Source of the DNA: an uncultured Bacillaceae bacterium
GTDB lineage: Bacteria > Bacillota > Bacilli > Bacillales > Amphibacillaceae
DNA: 7,395 bases
Assembly: GCA_945639745.1 (NCBI GenBank)
Contig: CALZEK010000063.1
Coordinates: 1 to 7,395 of the forward strand
Direction of reading: 5' to 3'
Position 1 is the stretch's first letter. The number at the start of each line of letters is the position of its first letter. The notes under the pieces are model-generated. The model saw nothing but the letters and a program-made list of their open reading frames with translations. It was not told the origin of the DNA and ran no database searches. Position numbers and translations under genes: made by a program. Below, in pieces: positions 1 through 6,367 of the stretch.

Positions 1-945
1 GAAAATATTGAATTTCCAATTGCAAGTGTGCCACAATTATTCATTGCACTTGAATATGCTAAACAAGCAGCTAATGAAAAAATCAATCCGAAAGAATTGA
101 CTCAAGTTGAAGAATTAAATGTATTTTACATAGCCAAAACTGATGGTAATGCTCACACAAACTGGTTAGCATCATTAAATAACCCAACAGAAGTTACCCT
201 AAAACAAATTGTTGAAGGGATGGTTGTTTATGGGTCAAATGCAAACACAGATTATTTGATTAAAAAACTTGGCATAGATTCAATTAATGAAACTTTAAAT
301 GAATCAGAACTTAACATACATGACAACGTGCTCCCGATTACATCTCAATTATATTTACCTGTGAAGCTAATAAACGATGGAATGAGTAAAAGTGAAGCGT
401 TTGATTATATTGAAGAATTATCTAGAAAAGACTTTGAAAAAGAAGTTCTCTTAGCATTTGATGACTGGTGTGCTTCACCTCCGTCTGAGTCAGTTAAGAA
501 TCAAGTGTATAGTTTAATGTCCATGTCCTTCCAAAAGTTATGGACAAACAAATTAGCAAAATCAACAACGAGAGATTATGCTAAGCTGATGGGAAGATTG
601 AACCGAGAAACTGTTTACTCTGAGGAAGTTTATGCACACTTTACGCCATTGCTCCATACTAAGGAAAAAATCGATCCTGAAATTAAATATTATGCACAAA
701 AAGCAGGATCAACAGCCTATGCAATCTCGTTAGTATCATATGCTGAAACGATATCTAATCATATAGAACTTGTTTATATGTTTAATAATTTAAATACAAT
801 GGAGCAAACAACTATTAGAGGAATTGTTGAAAGATTTCAAAAGGAGTTTATGATTGATCCTGATTTTAGAAGAAAAGTTAAAAAGATATTAACTGAGCCT
901 TTAGAAGAAAAAGGGAAAAAGAAAAAAAAGAACAAAAAGCAATAA
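1..945 (+). CDS. Serine beta-lactamase-like (class A fold) protein, 5' end outside window
   Basis: The frame is open from base 1, so the GTG at 28 is an internal Val codon and the true start lies upstream. The 314 visible codons resemble the beta-lactamase-related serine hydrolase family (PF13354-like). PIASVPQLFIALEYA matches the region around the nucleophile Ser, VYGSNANTDYLIKKLG (about nt 226-273) matches the SDN motif region, and QKAGSTAY (nt 697-720) matches the KTG region. The match is degenerate. SxxK reads S-V-P-Q, so the general-base Lys is Gln. SDN reads G-S-N, and KTG reads K-A-G. No clear ExxLN omega-loop is visible. The protein ends in a Lys-rich tail (EEKGKKKKKNKKQ). The family acts on beta-lactams or cell-wall peptides outside the membrane. 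Here catalysis is doubtful and a binding or structural role is possible. The signal peptide, if any, would be outside the window. The family call is fairly sure; the function is unknown. Confidence 0.7.
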   Translation, partial: ENIEFPIASVPQLFIALEYAKQAANEKINPKELTQVEELNVFYIAKTDGNAHTNWLASLNNPTEVTLKQIVEGMVVYGSNANTDYLIKKLGIDSINETLNESELNIHDNVLPITSQLYLPVKLINDGMSKSEAFDYIEELSRKDFEKEVLLAFDDWCASPPSESVKNQVYSLMSMSFQKLWTNKLAKSTTRDYAKLMGRLNRETVYSEEVYAHFTPLLHTKEKIDPEIKYYAQKAGSTAYAISLVSYAETISNHIELVYMFNNLNTMEQTTIRGIVERFQKEFMIDPDFRRKVKKILTEPLEEKGKKKKKNKKQ

Positions 946-984
946 AATTATCCTCTTGATAAAATTAATCAAGAGGATAATTTT
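944..984. terminator. Bidirectional rho-independent terminator between convergent genes
   Basis: A perfect 17-bp inverted repeat (arms 944-960 and 968-984) encloses a 7-base loop, AAAATTA. The core ATCCTCTTGAT is GC-containing and the ends are AAAA/TTTT, so each strand gets a U-rich run. It starts inside the stop codon of the beta-lactamase-like gene and ends two bases before the stop codon of the MFS gene, so it can serve both. Confidence 0.88.
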
Positions 985-986
985 AT

Positions 987-2174
987 TTAAATGACATTTA
1001 TTTTTTTATATTTAAAGAAACTAATATAAAGAAGAGGGATTAAACTTACAATTAAAACAAAAATAAACCAATTTATGTTTTCATATAAAGGTCCTAAAAG
1101 AGAGCTACCACTAGCGACACCGATATAATAAGCAATGAAGTATAAGCTAGAAGCAGTACCTTTATGATGTGTAGCAGTTTCACTTACTGAAGTTGCAGTT
1201 AAAGAATGAGCTGTAAAAAAACCAAAGCAAGCAAGACAAAGCCCGACGATAATTAAACTAAGAAAAGTAGACATTGTTAATAGAAGTCCTAGTGTTAAAA
1301 TGCTAATACTTACAAAACGAACATTATTTAAGCCAAATCGATTAGCTAAAGAACTTGAAAGAGGTGCACCGATTACACCAAAACTATAAGCGAAAAACAA
1401 ATAGCCAATTGCTTGAAGTGATAAGTGGTAAGGTGCTTTTTCTAAATGAAACGGAAGATAAGTCCATAAACCAGTAAATGAAAATTGCAAAAGAATACCT
1501 AAGCCAAAAAGAATAACTAATAAAGGATTCCTTAAATGATGCCTAAAAGCGCTTAAATCTGTTTTAATATTTTCTGTACTTGAAATAAAAAATCGCGATT
1601 TAGGTAAAATAAAGAAGACGCTTATAGCAATGAAGAGGCCAACAAAGCTAAGAGTGTATAAAGTTGTTTGCCAAGAATATACTTCAGTTAAATAACCACT
1701 AACGACTCGCCCAAGCATACCGCCAATTGCATTTGTAGATATGTAAAAACCAACAGCAATTTTAGCATTTCTAAAATCAACTTCTTCACTAATATACGCT
1801 ACTGCAGAAGCTGTTAAACCAGCTATAGCAAAACCTTGAATAAATCTAAGTAATAAAATAAAGTAAAATGAGTTAGTAAATAACATTAGAAACATAGAAA
1901 AAACTGATCCAAATAATGAAAAGTAAATAATTGGCACACGACCATAACGATCAGAAAGAAAACCTAAGATAAATAAACCGACAATTAACCCTAGCATTGC
2001 AAAAGATATTAAAAAACTTGCTTGAGTTGAGTTAATAGCAAAAAAAACTTTAAAAAAAGGTAATAATGATTGGAATGCATATAAATAAGCAAAAATAATA
2101 AATGAAGAAAAGCCTAATCCAATCGTTATTCTCCAGAAACTAGCATCACGAATTGTATATTTATAGTGAGACAT
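987..2174 (-). CDS. MFS transporter, YnfM-like, 12 transmembrane helices
   Basis: This is a major facilitator superfamily permease in the cytoplasmic membrane, 395 residues from the chosen start, the usual size for a 12-helix MFS protein. The cytoplasmic loop 2-3 carries the family motif A as GFLSDRYGRVP. Helix 4 has RFIQGFAIAGLTASAVAYISEE and helix 5 begins AVGFYISTNAIGGMLGR, the pattern of the YnfM/YybF-type branch. A polar stretch near the middle (STENIKTDLSAFRHHLRNP) is the central cytoplasmic loop between the two six-helix halves. The frame extends upstream to a GTG at 2183, but that GTG lies inside the Shine-Dalgarno AAAGGTG. The ATG at 2174 has the right spacing (6 bases), so it is chosen. 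The substrate cannot be told from sequence; drug or metabolite efflux is typical of this branch. It is divergent from the cyclophilin gene. Confidence 0.88.
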   Translation of the reverse strand: MSHYKYTIRDASFWRITIGLGFSSFIIFAYLYAFQSLLPFFKVFFAINSTQASFLISFAMLGLIVGLFILGFLSDRYGRVPIIYFSLFGSVFSMFLMLFTNSFYFILLLRFIQGFAIAGLTASAVAYISEEVDFRNAKIAVGFYISTNAIGGMLGRVVSGYLTEVYSWQTTLYTLSFVGLFIAISVFFILPKSRFFISSTENIKTDLSAFRHHLRNPLLVILFGLGILLQFSFTGLWTYLPFHLEKAPYHLSLQAIGYLFFAYSFGVIGAPLSSSLANRFGLNNVRFVSISILTLGLLLTMSTFLSLIIVGLCLACFGFFTAHSLTATSVSETATHHKGTASSLYFIAYYIGVASGSSLLGPLYENINWFIFVLIVSLIPLLYISFFKYKKINVI

Positions 2175-2180
2175 ATTTAA

Positions 2181-2187
2181 CACCTTT
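2181..2187 (-). promoter_or_regulatory. Ribosome binding site deciding the MFS start
   Basis: AAAGGTG on the minus strand lies 6 bases ahead of the ATG at 2174. It contains the upstream in-frame GTG (2183), which therefore is not a likely start. Confidence 0.75.
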
Positions 2188-2241
2188 CGCTTAAAATAAT
2201 TAAGATGAATGACAATAAAGTAGTAAACAAATTAATAATCT

Positions 2242-2247
2242 ATTATA
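2242..2247 (-). promoter_or_regulatory. Candidate -10 element for the MFS gene
   Basis: An exact TATAAT on the minus strand lies about 70 bases ahead of the MFS start codon. No good -35 box is found 16-18 bases upstream (only AT-rich TTTATT-like sequence), so this is tentative. Confidence 0.35.
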
Positions 2248-2298
2248 CTAAAGATTGCCTTAAAAAAATAAAGTTATAAACATTACTAAATAAAATGA

Positions 2299-2318
2299 GT
2301 TATTATTTAAATAATAAC
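2299..2318. repeat. Perfect 20-bp palindrome in divergent intergenic region
   Basis: GTTATTATTT is followed directly by its reverse complement with no spacer. It sits immediately upstream of a TATAAT (2320-2325) that could be the -10 of the cyclophilin gene, so it would cover the -35 area. This is the placement expected of a repressor operator, but the repeat is almost all A/T and may be a chance or structural feature. Confidence 0.5.
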
Positions 2319-2319
2319 A

Positions 2320-2325
2320 TATAAT
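2320..2325 (+). promoter_or_regulatory. Candidate -10 element for the cyclophilin lipoprotein gene
   Basis: TATAAT is on the plus strand just after the 20-bp palindrome. It has no convincing -35. A start point about 7 bases on would put the ribosome binding site at the very 5' end of the mRNA, which argues for caution. Confidence 0.3.
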
Positions 2326-2330
2326 TATTA

Positions 2331-2338
2331 TGGGAGGA
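2331..2338 (+). promoter_or_regulatory. Ribosome binding site deciding the cyclophilin start
   Basis: TGGGAGGA is a strong Shine-Dalgarno. The in-frame ATG at 2330 overlaps it and cannot be the start. The TTG at 2345 has 7-base spacing from GGAGG, and the ATG at 2351 has 13. Confidence 0.75.
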
Positions 2339-2344
2339 TTTAAG

Positions 2345-3034
2345 TTGTACATGATTAAAAGAATAAGTTTACTTGTATTAATTTTAAGTTTTGTTTTCTT
2401 AGTTGCATGTAGTGATAATCAAACTGAAAAAGCTGAAAAAGCAAATGAAGTTGAAGAAACAGAGACAAATGAAACAAAAGAATCAGAAGAACAAGTGTTT
2501 AAAGGCGAAAATGAAGAAGCGCCAATCGTAACAATGACAATGGAAAATGAAAAAGAAGTAACTATAGAACTTTATCCGCAAGTTGCTCCAAATACTGTTA
2601 ATAACTTTATAGCTCTTATTCAAGATGATTTTTATAATGGTTTAATTTTTCATCGTGTCATCCCTGGCTTTATGATTCAAGGTGGAGATCCTGATGGTAT
2701 CGGGACAGGAGGTCCAGGCTATAGTATTAAGGGCGAGTTTGAATCAAATGATTTTAGTAACGAATTAAGTCATCATCGAGGTGTTTTATCAATGGCACGA
2801 AGTCAAAGCCCTGATTCAGCAGGTTCGCAATTTTTTATAATGCATGAAGATTCAGCACAGTTAGATGGTGATTATGCAGCATTTGGCCAAGTTATTGAAG
2901 GTATGGAAGTTATTGATGAAATAGCTTCAGTTCCTACTGATAATCAAGACAAACCGGAAGAAGATCAAAAAATAAAGTCGATGACAGTCGATTTAGAAGG
3001 TTATCAATTTAATGAACCAGAGATTATCGAATAA
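2345..3034 (+). CDS. Peptidyl-prolyl cis-trans isomerase, cyclophilin type, lipoprotein
   Basis: This enzyme isomerises Xaa-Pro bonds and probably helps fold exported proteins at the outer face of the membrane. From the TTG start the protein has 229 residues. It opens with a lipoprotein signal peptide (K-R, hydrophobic run, lipobox L-V-A-C, with lipidated Cys at residue 22). An acidic Glu/Asn/Thr-rich linker (about 23-60) follows, then a cyclophilin domain (about 61-219). Catalytic landmarks are FHRVIPGFMIQGGD (active-site Arg 104, Gln 112) and SQFFI. The positions equivalent to human CypA Trp121 and His126 are Gln 172 and Tyr 177 (QLDGDY), which in CypA would lower cyclosporin sensitivity. 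The start is set by the ribosome binding site: TTG at 2345 fits best, and ATG at 2351 (two residues shorter) is the alternative. The gene is a single unit ending at a shared terminator. The family call is secure; clients are unknown. Confidence 0.9.
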   Translation: MYMIKRISLLVLILSFVFLVACSDNQTEKAEKANEVEETETNETKESEEQVFKGENEEAPIVTMTMENEKEVTIELYPQVAPNTVNNFIALIQDDFYNGLIFHRVIPGFMIQGGDPDGIGTGGPGYSIKGEFESNDFSNELSHHRGVLSMARSQSPDSAGSQFFIMHEDSAQLDGDYAAFGQVIEGMEVIDEIASVPTDNQDKPEEDQKIKSMTVDLEGYQFNEPEIIE

Positions 3035-3035
3035 T

Positions 3036-3076
3036 AAAGATAGGCTTTGATTTTTTAAAAATCAAAGCCTATCTTT
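3036..3076. terminator. Bidirectional rho-independent terminator
   Basis: A perfect 16-bp inverted repeat (AAAGATAGGCTTTGAT at 3036-3051 and its complement at 3061-3076) has T-rich and A-rich sequence in the loop side and T runs after the right arm. It begins two bases after the cyclophilin stop codon and its last base is the final base of the RraA-like stop codon on the other strand, so it serves both convergent genes. Confidence 0.88.
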
Positions 3077-3693
3077 TATTTATTTAACATGTGATTTACA
3101 TAATCAATAATTGCTTCACGATTTTGACCAACTTTAGTTTCTCGTTCATCGTCAGCTTGCATTTTTTCTTTTGCTTTAACTAAGACCTCTTTTGCTTTTC
3201 CTTGTGGAATAACAACAACTCCATCAACATCGCCAACAATAACATCACCAGGATTAACAGGAGTACCCCCAACAGAAATAGGGATGTTTGTATCACCAGG
3301 ACCATTTTTTGTACCCGAAGAGACTGTTGTTCCTTTTGAAAAGACAGGAAAATCGAGTGCTTTAATATCAATTAAATCCCGAATCACTCCATCAACAACA
3401 AGTCCACCTAGTTTGAGAGACTTCATCATCCCAACAACAAAATCGCCTGCAATCGCACGGTATGTATCACCTTTAACGTCAACTACTAAAATATCACCCG
3501 GTTGTGCTTCTTTAAGAGATCGCAGCAACATCAGGTTATCCCCAACAGGAAGCTGAACTGTATAAGCTCGACCGGCTATTTTATATTCTTCTTTTAAAGG
3601 TTTAATTTGTGGGTTAATATTTTGCATCCCTTTTAAAACATCAGAAATAGCTGTAGTTGGGACCTTTTCTAATTCCATAATTATTTTATCCAT
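3076..3693 (-). CDS. RraA-like / HMG aldolase family protein
   Basis: This 205-residue protein has the RraA fold, shared by the RNase E inhibitor RraA and by class II 4-hydroxy-4-methyl-2-oxoglutarate (HMG) aldolases / oxaloacetate decarboxylases. The motif GGLVVDGVIRDL (about residues 96-107) holds the conserved D-x3-R-D; Arg 105 and Asp 106 are the substrate- and metal-binding pair of the aldolases. AGDFVVG lies just upstream, and GDVIVGDVDGVVVIP near residue 150-165 is another family signature. These features fit a metal-dependent pyruvate aldolase/decarboxylase better than an RNase inhibitor, but no pathway neighbour confirms a substrate. Old annotations as demethylmenaquinone methyltransferase are a known family mislabel. 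The frame runs up to 3732, but AAAGGAGTG at 3699-3707 points to the ATG at 3693. The gene is separated from trpB upstream by a terminator, so it is probably transcribed alone. Confidence 0.85.
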   Translation of the reverse strand: MDKIIMELEKVPTTAISDVLKGMQNINPQIKPLKEEYKIAGRAYTVQLPVGDNLMLLRSLKEAQPGDILVVDVKGDTYRAIAGDFVVGMMKSLKLGGLVVDGVIRDLIDIKALDFPVFSKGTTVSSGTKNGPGDTNIPISVGGTPVNPGDVIVGDVDGVVVIPQGKAKEVLVKAKEKMQADDERETKVGQNREAIIDYVNHMLNK

Positions 3694-3698
3694 AAAAA

Positions 3699-3707
3699 CA
3701 CTCCTTT
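3699..3707 (-). promoter_or_regulatory. Ribosome binding site deciding the RraA-like start
   Basis: AAAGGAGTG on the minus strand lies 5 bases before the ATG at 3693. It rules out the 13-residue longer reading that begins at 3732. Confidence 0.85.
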
Positions 3708-3711
3708 GTTT

Positions 3712-3723
3712 TGTTATATAACA
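3712..3723. repeat. 12-bp palindrome with an extra half-site ahead of the RraA-like gene
   Basis: TGTTATATAACA is a perfect palindrome. A further TAACA follows at 3726-3730, so the minus strand reads TGTTA-N3-TGTTA-N2-TAACA just upstream of the ribosome binding site. It also contains a TATAAC that could act as a -10. An operator is possible but not shown. Confidence 0.35.
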
Positions 3724-3758
3724 GTGTAACAAAAAATAAACTGTTTTAATAGCTTTTA

Positions 3759-3802
3759 TAAAATAACACCCTAAAAAATGTTAGTTTTAGGGTGTTATTT
3801 TA
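3759..3802 (-). terminator. Rho-independent terminator of trpB
   Basis: A perfect 18-bp inverted repeat (arms 3759-3776 and 3785-3802) with an 8-base loop and an ACACCC/GGGTGT core. The trpB stop codon (3800-3802) is inside the first arm as transcribed. The second arm ends in TTATTTTA, giving a moderate U-rich tail. It isolates trpB from the RraA-like gene. Confidence 0.8.
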
Positions 3803-4948
3803 CTTTTTTAACATATTGAAAACTTGATCAACATCCTTATCACCTCGACCTGATAGATTAACAATGATGCTCTCTTCAGGTGATAATTCTTTAGCTAGTT
3901 CAATCGCATGAAAAATAGCATGTGAACTTTCTAATGCAGGAATAATACCTTCAATTTTAGATAGAATTTGAAAAGCTTCTAATGCTTCATGTCCAGAGAC
4001 TGGCACGTATTCAGCTCGACCGCTAACGCTAAGTTGACTATGCTCAGGTCCTACACCTGGATAATCTAAACCAGCTGCAATTGAATTTGTTTCAGCTGGA
4101 TTATTAGATTGATCTAGTAATGTTAAGCACTTAAAACCATGTAATACAGCAGGAACACCATCGTTAATAGCAGCTGATTCACTAGGTTCAACGCCAATTA
4201 AACGAACATCCTTATCATCAATAAAGTGTGCAAAAGCTCCAATTGCATTACTTCCCCCGCCAACACATGCAACAACTGCAGCAGGTAATTTACCTTCTTT
4301 TTCTAAAATTTGACGCCTTGCTTCTTCACTAATAATTGATTGGAAGTGACGCACCATTAAAGGAAAGGGATGAGGCCCAACAGCTGAACCAAGTAAATAA
4401 AAAGTTGTGTCATGATTTTTTACAAGTTCAGCTAGGGCAGCATCAACAGCTTCTTTTAACCTACCTTGACCAGCGTCAATAGGAACAACTTTAGCACCAA
4501 GCAATTCCATTCTAAACACATTTAAAGCTTGGCGTCTCATATCTTCTGTACCCATATAAATTGTACACGGAATTTTAAACATCGCACATGCTGTCGCGGT
4601 TGCAACACCATGTTGTCCAGCTCCTGTTTCAGCAATAATACGCTTAGCACCCATGCGTTTAGCAAGTAAAATCTGTCCAATTGTATTATTGATTTTATGA
4701 GCACCTGTATGGTTTAAGTCTTCGCGTTTTAAATAGATTTTCGCTCCACCTACATATTCAGTTAAATTTTCAGCAAAAGTAAGTGGATTTTCTCGACCAA
4801 CATATTCTTGTAAGTAATAAGTTAAATCAGCATTAAATTCAGGATCATCTTTGTACTTATAAAATGCATCTGATAGATCGTTTAAAACAACTTGAAGATC
4901 TTCTGGTACATAACTTCCTCCAAATTCTCCAAAATAACCATTATTCAT
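3800..4948 (-). CDS. trpB: Tryptophan synthase beta chain, orphan (no trpA nearby)
   Basis: TrpB is a PLP enzyme that condenses indole with L-serine to make L-tryptophan, normally in an alpha2beta2 complex with TrpA. Landmarks: [10 protein letters not shown] at the N-terminus; [10 protein letters not shown] with PLP-binding Lys 85; [11 protein letters not shown] with catalytic Glu 107; [10 protein letters not shown]; the phosphate-binding GGGSNAIG at 230-237; [13 protein letters not shown] with the conserved Asp 295; and NLSGRGDKD at 364-372. The protein has 382 residues, a little short of the usual 395-400. The missing residues seem to lie between GVEP (252-255) and VLHG (268-271), where the usual G-x-G-x2-T-x2-H-A-A segment is not recognisable. 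The start has AGGAG 8 bases upstream. No trpA, trpC, trpE or other trp gene is present in the window; uraA is 61 bases upstream on the same strand. The family is certain; whether it pairs with a distant TrpA or salvages indole alone is open. Confidence 0.95.
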   Translation of the reverse strand: MNNGYFGEFGGSYVPEDLQVVLNDLSDAFYKYKDDPEFNADLTYYLQEYVGRENPLTFAENLTEYVGGAKIYLKREDLNHTGAHKINNTIGQILLAKRMGAKRIIAETGAGQHGVATATACAMFKIPCTIYMGTEDMRRQALNVFRMELLGAKVVPIDAGQGRLKEAVDAALAELVKNHDTTFYLLGSAVGPHPFPLMVRHFQSIISEEARRQILEKEGKLPAAVVACVGGGSNAIGAFAHFIDDKDVRLIGVEPSESAAINDGVPAVLHGFKCLTLLDQSNNPAETNSIAAGLDYPGVGPEHSQLSVSGRAEYVPVSGHEALEAFQILSKIEGIIPALESSHAIFHAIELAKELSPEESIIVNLSGRGDKDVDQVFNMLKK

Positions 4949-4993
4949 TTGCTCATCTCCTAAGATTTAATATTTACTTTAGTTTAGCACCTT

Positions 4994-5019
4994 AAATGAG
5001 TAAAACCATTTATTCATTT
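4994..5019. other. Weak AT-rich hairpin between uraA and trpB
   Basis: AAATGAGTAAA and TTTATTCATTT can pair around a 4-base ACCA loop. In the minus-strand transcript one position is an A-C mismatch. It overlaps the uraA stop codon and has no proper U run after it, so it is at best a poor terminator. Confidence 0.4.
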
Positions 5020-6278
5020 GACAAATTAAGTAAATCTAATACTTTGAAAAATAAACTTAAAATCATTGCAACAACAGTAGCAAGTCCCATGCCTGAGAGT
5101 ACAACTTCTTTAATAACAACTTCAAGTCCACTAATTCCAACTACTAAAACAGTACATGTTAAAATCAAGTTTTGTGAATTACTATAATCAACTTTTGCCT
5201 CAACTAACATTCGAATGCCGCTTGCGGCGATAATTCCAAATAATAATAATGAAATTCCACCCATAACAGGTACAGGAATTGATGAAATAAGGGTTGTTAA
5301 TTTACCATTAAAAGAAAGAATAATAGCAAGAATTGCTGCTCCTCCAATTACCCAGGTTGAATAAACGCGTGTAATCGCAAGCACACCAATGTTTTCTCCA
5401 TAAGTTGTATTTGGTGTTGAGCCAAAGAAACTTGAAATAATAGTTGATATTCCATTACCTGCTAAAGAACGATCTAATCCAGGTTCTTTTGCTAAATCTT
5501 TACCGACAATATTACTTGTAACAAATAAATGTCCGATATGTTCTGGAATTAAAACAAGCGCAGCTGGTAAAATAATGATGATCGAAGGCCAATGGATTTT
5601 CATCGAATAAAATTCTGGCGCAGTAATCCAACTTGAACTAGAAACGCTATCAAATGAAACAAGTCCAAAGAAATAGGCAATAACATAACCTGTAATAATA
5701 CCAAGTAAGATAGGAATAATCTTTAAAAAGCCACGTAAAGTTACCCAATATATAATCGTCAAGCCTAATGTAAGGGAAGAAACAATGATGATATCAAGGT
5801 TAACTGGTGATCCATCAGCTGAAATCCATCCTGCCATATCAGCTGCTACAGGAACAAGTTCAAGTCCAATGACAGCAACGATAGCTCCCATTGCTGCTGG
5901 TGGAAATAATATGTCAATCCAATTTGTACCAATGATTCGCACAATAATTGCAACAAGTGTTAAAACAATACCAACAGCCAAAAACCCACCTAATACATAA
6001 CTGTATCCTTCAGGTCCATTTCTTTCTAAAACGTATGTGACAGGTGCAATAAAAGCAAAACTTGAACCAAGATAGGCAGGAATTTGTCCTTTAGTTATAA
6101 ATATGTATAATAAAGTACCTACCCCATTCATTAATAAAACTGTCGAGGGATTAATTCCAAATAAAATTGGTACTAAAACCGTTGAACCAAACATAGCAAA
6201 TAAATGTTGTAAACTAAGTGGTAATGTTTTAAGGAATGTGGGTCTTTCGTCAACTGCAATAAAGTCTTTTTTATCCAT
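5010..6278 (-). CDS. uraA: Uracil permease (NCS2 family, UraA/PyrP type)
   Basis: This is a proton-coupled uracil importer of the nucleobase-ascorbate (NCS2) family in the cytoplasmic membrane, 422 residues with about 14 helical segments, as in E. coli UraA. The substrate-site motifs are present. LIPEHIGHLFVTSNIV gives Glu 246 and His 250, and STPNTTYGENIGVLAITRVY gives Glu 295. These fall at a constant offset of 5 from Glu241, His245 and Glu290 of E. coli UraA, as I recall that numbering. Conserved N-terminal features are SLQHLFAMFGSTVLVP and AYLGSSFAFI. The start ATG is preceded by AAAGGAG with 7-base spacing. A PyrR-type attenuation leader lies directly upstream, which independently supports a pyrimidine (not xanthine) substrate and predicts repression when UMP/UTP is plentiful. 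It stands alone rather than inside a pyr biosynthetic operon in this window. trpB follows after 61 bases. Confidence 0.95.
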   Translation of the reverse strand: MDKKDFIAVDERPTFLKTLPLSLQHLFAMFGSTVLVPILFGINPSTVLLMNGVGTLLYIFITKGQIPAYLGSSFAFIAPVTYVLERNGPEGYSYVLGGFLAVGIVLTLVAIIVRIIGTNWIDILFPPAAMGAIVAVIGLELVPVAADMAGWISADGSPVNLDIIIVSSLTLGLTIIYWVTLRGFLKIIPILLGIITGYVIAYFFGLVSFDSVSSSSWITAPEFYSMKIHWPSIIIILPAALVLIPEHIGHLFVTSNIVGKDLAKEPGLDRSLAGNGISTIISSFFGSTPNTTYGENIGVLAITRVYSTWVIGGAAILAIILSFNGKLTTLISSIPVPVMGGISLLLFGIIAASGIRMLVEAKVDYSNSQNLILTCTVLVVGISGLEVVIKEVVLSGMGLATVVAMILSLFFKVLDLLNLSNE

Positions 6279-6307
6279 TAAATCGCTCCTTTGTTAAAAT
6301 TAGATAT

Positions 6308-6329
6308 AAAAAAAAGCCCTTTAAAGGCC
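6308..6329 (-). terminator. Attenuator (intrinsic terminator) in the uraA leader
   Basis: The minus strand reads GGCCTT, loop TAA, AGGGCT, then an unbroken T run, eight Ts in all counting the last base of the stem. The six-pair stem includes two G-U pairs, so it is short but has a strong U tract. It lies about 30 bases before the uraA start codon and is the off-switch of the PyrR leader. Confidence 0.8.
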
Positions 6330-6367
6330 ATAGAAAAGACATAGAAAGTTAATTTCTAGCAGACCTT
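6324..6367 (-). promoter_or_regulatory. Antiterminator alternative in the uraA leader
   Basis: AAGGTC (6362-6367) can pair with GGCCTT (6324-6329), enclosing a local hairpin TAGAAA/TTTCTA (6342-6358). The pairing uses the 3' strand of the PyrR-binding stem and the 5' arm of the attenuator, so it excludes both. This is the expected antiterminator logic; it was deduced by eye, not folded. Confidence 0.6.

Noticed and set aside
28..945. GTG at 28 as a true start of the beta-lactamase-like gene
   Set aside because: The frame is open to base 1, the upstream codons encode the conserved FPIAS leading into the nucleophile Ser, and no ribosome binding site precedes the GTG.
3180..3371. 63-codon minus-strand open frame with a hydrophobic run
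   Set aside because: It is a different reading frame of the RraA-like gene, fully contained in it; the Leu-rich stretch is a by-product of Val/Gly-rich codons.
3284..3556. 90-codon plus-strand open frame
   Set aside because: It lies wholly inside the RraA-like gene on the other strand, is Pro/Ser/Thr-rich as reverse-complement shadows often are, and has no ribosome binding site or family match.
3076..3693. Demethylmenaquinone methyltransferase or true RNase E inhibitor
   Set aside because: There is no methyltransferase motif. The DGVIRD metal/substrate motif fits the aldolase-type members better, so only the family name is given.
4949..5009. T-box or TRAP-type tryptophan leader ahead of trpB
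   Set aside because: The 61-base gap is too short for a T-box and shows no run of GAG/TAG triplets.
4996..6297. Plus-strand open frames at 4996-5187, 5785-6000 and 6103-6297
   Set aside because: All run antisense to uraA, start without ribosome binding sites and have no recognisable domain. The last one also crosses the uraA ribosome binding site.
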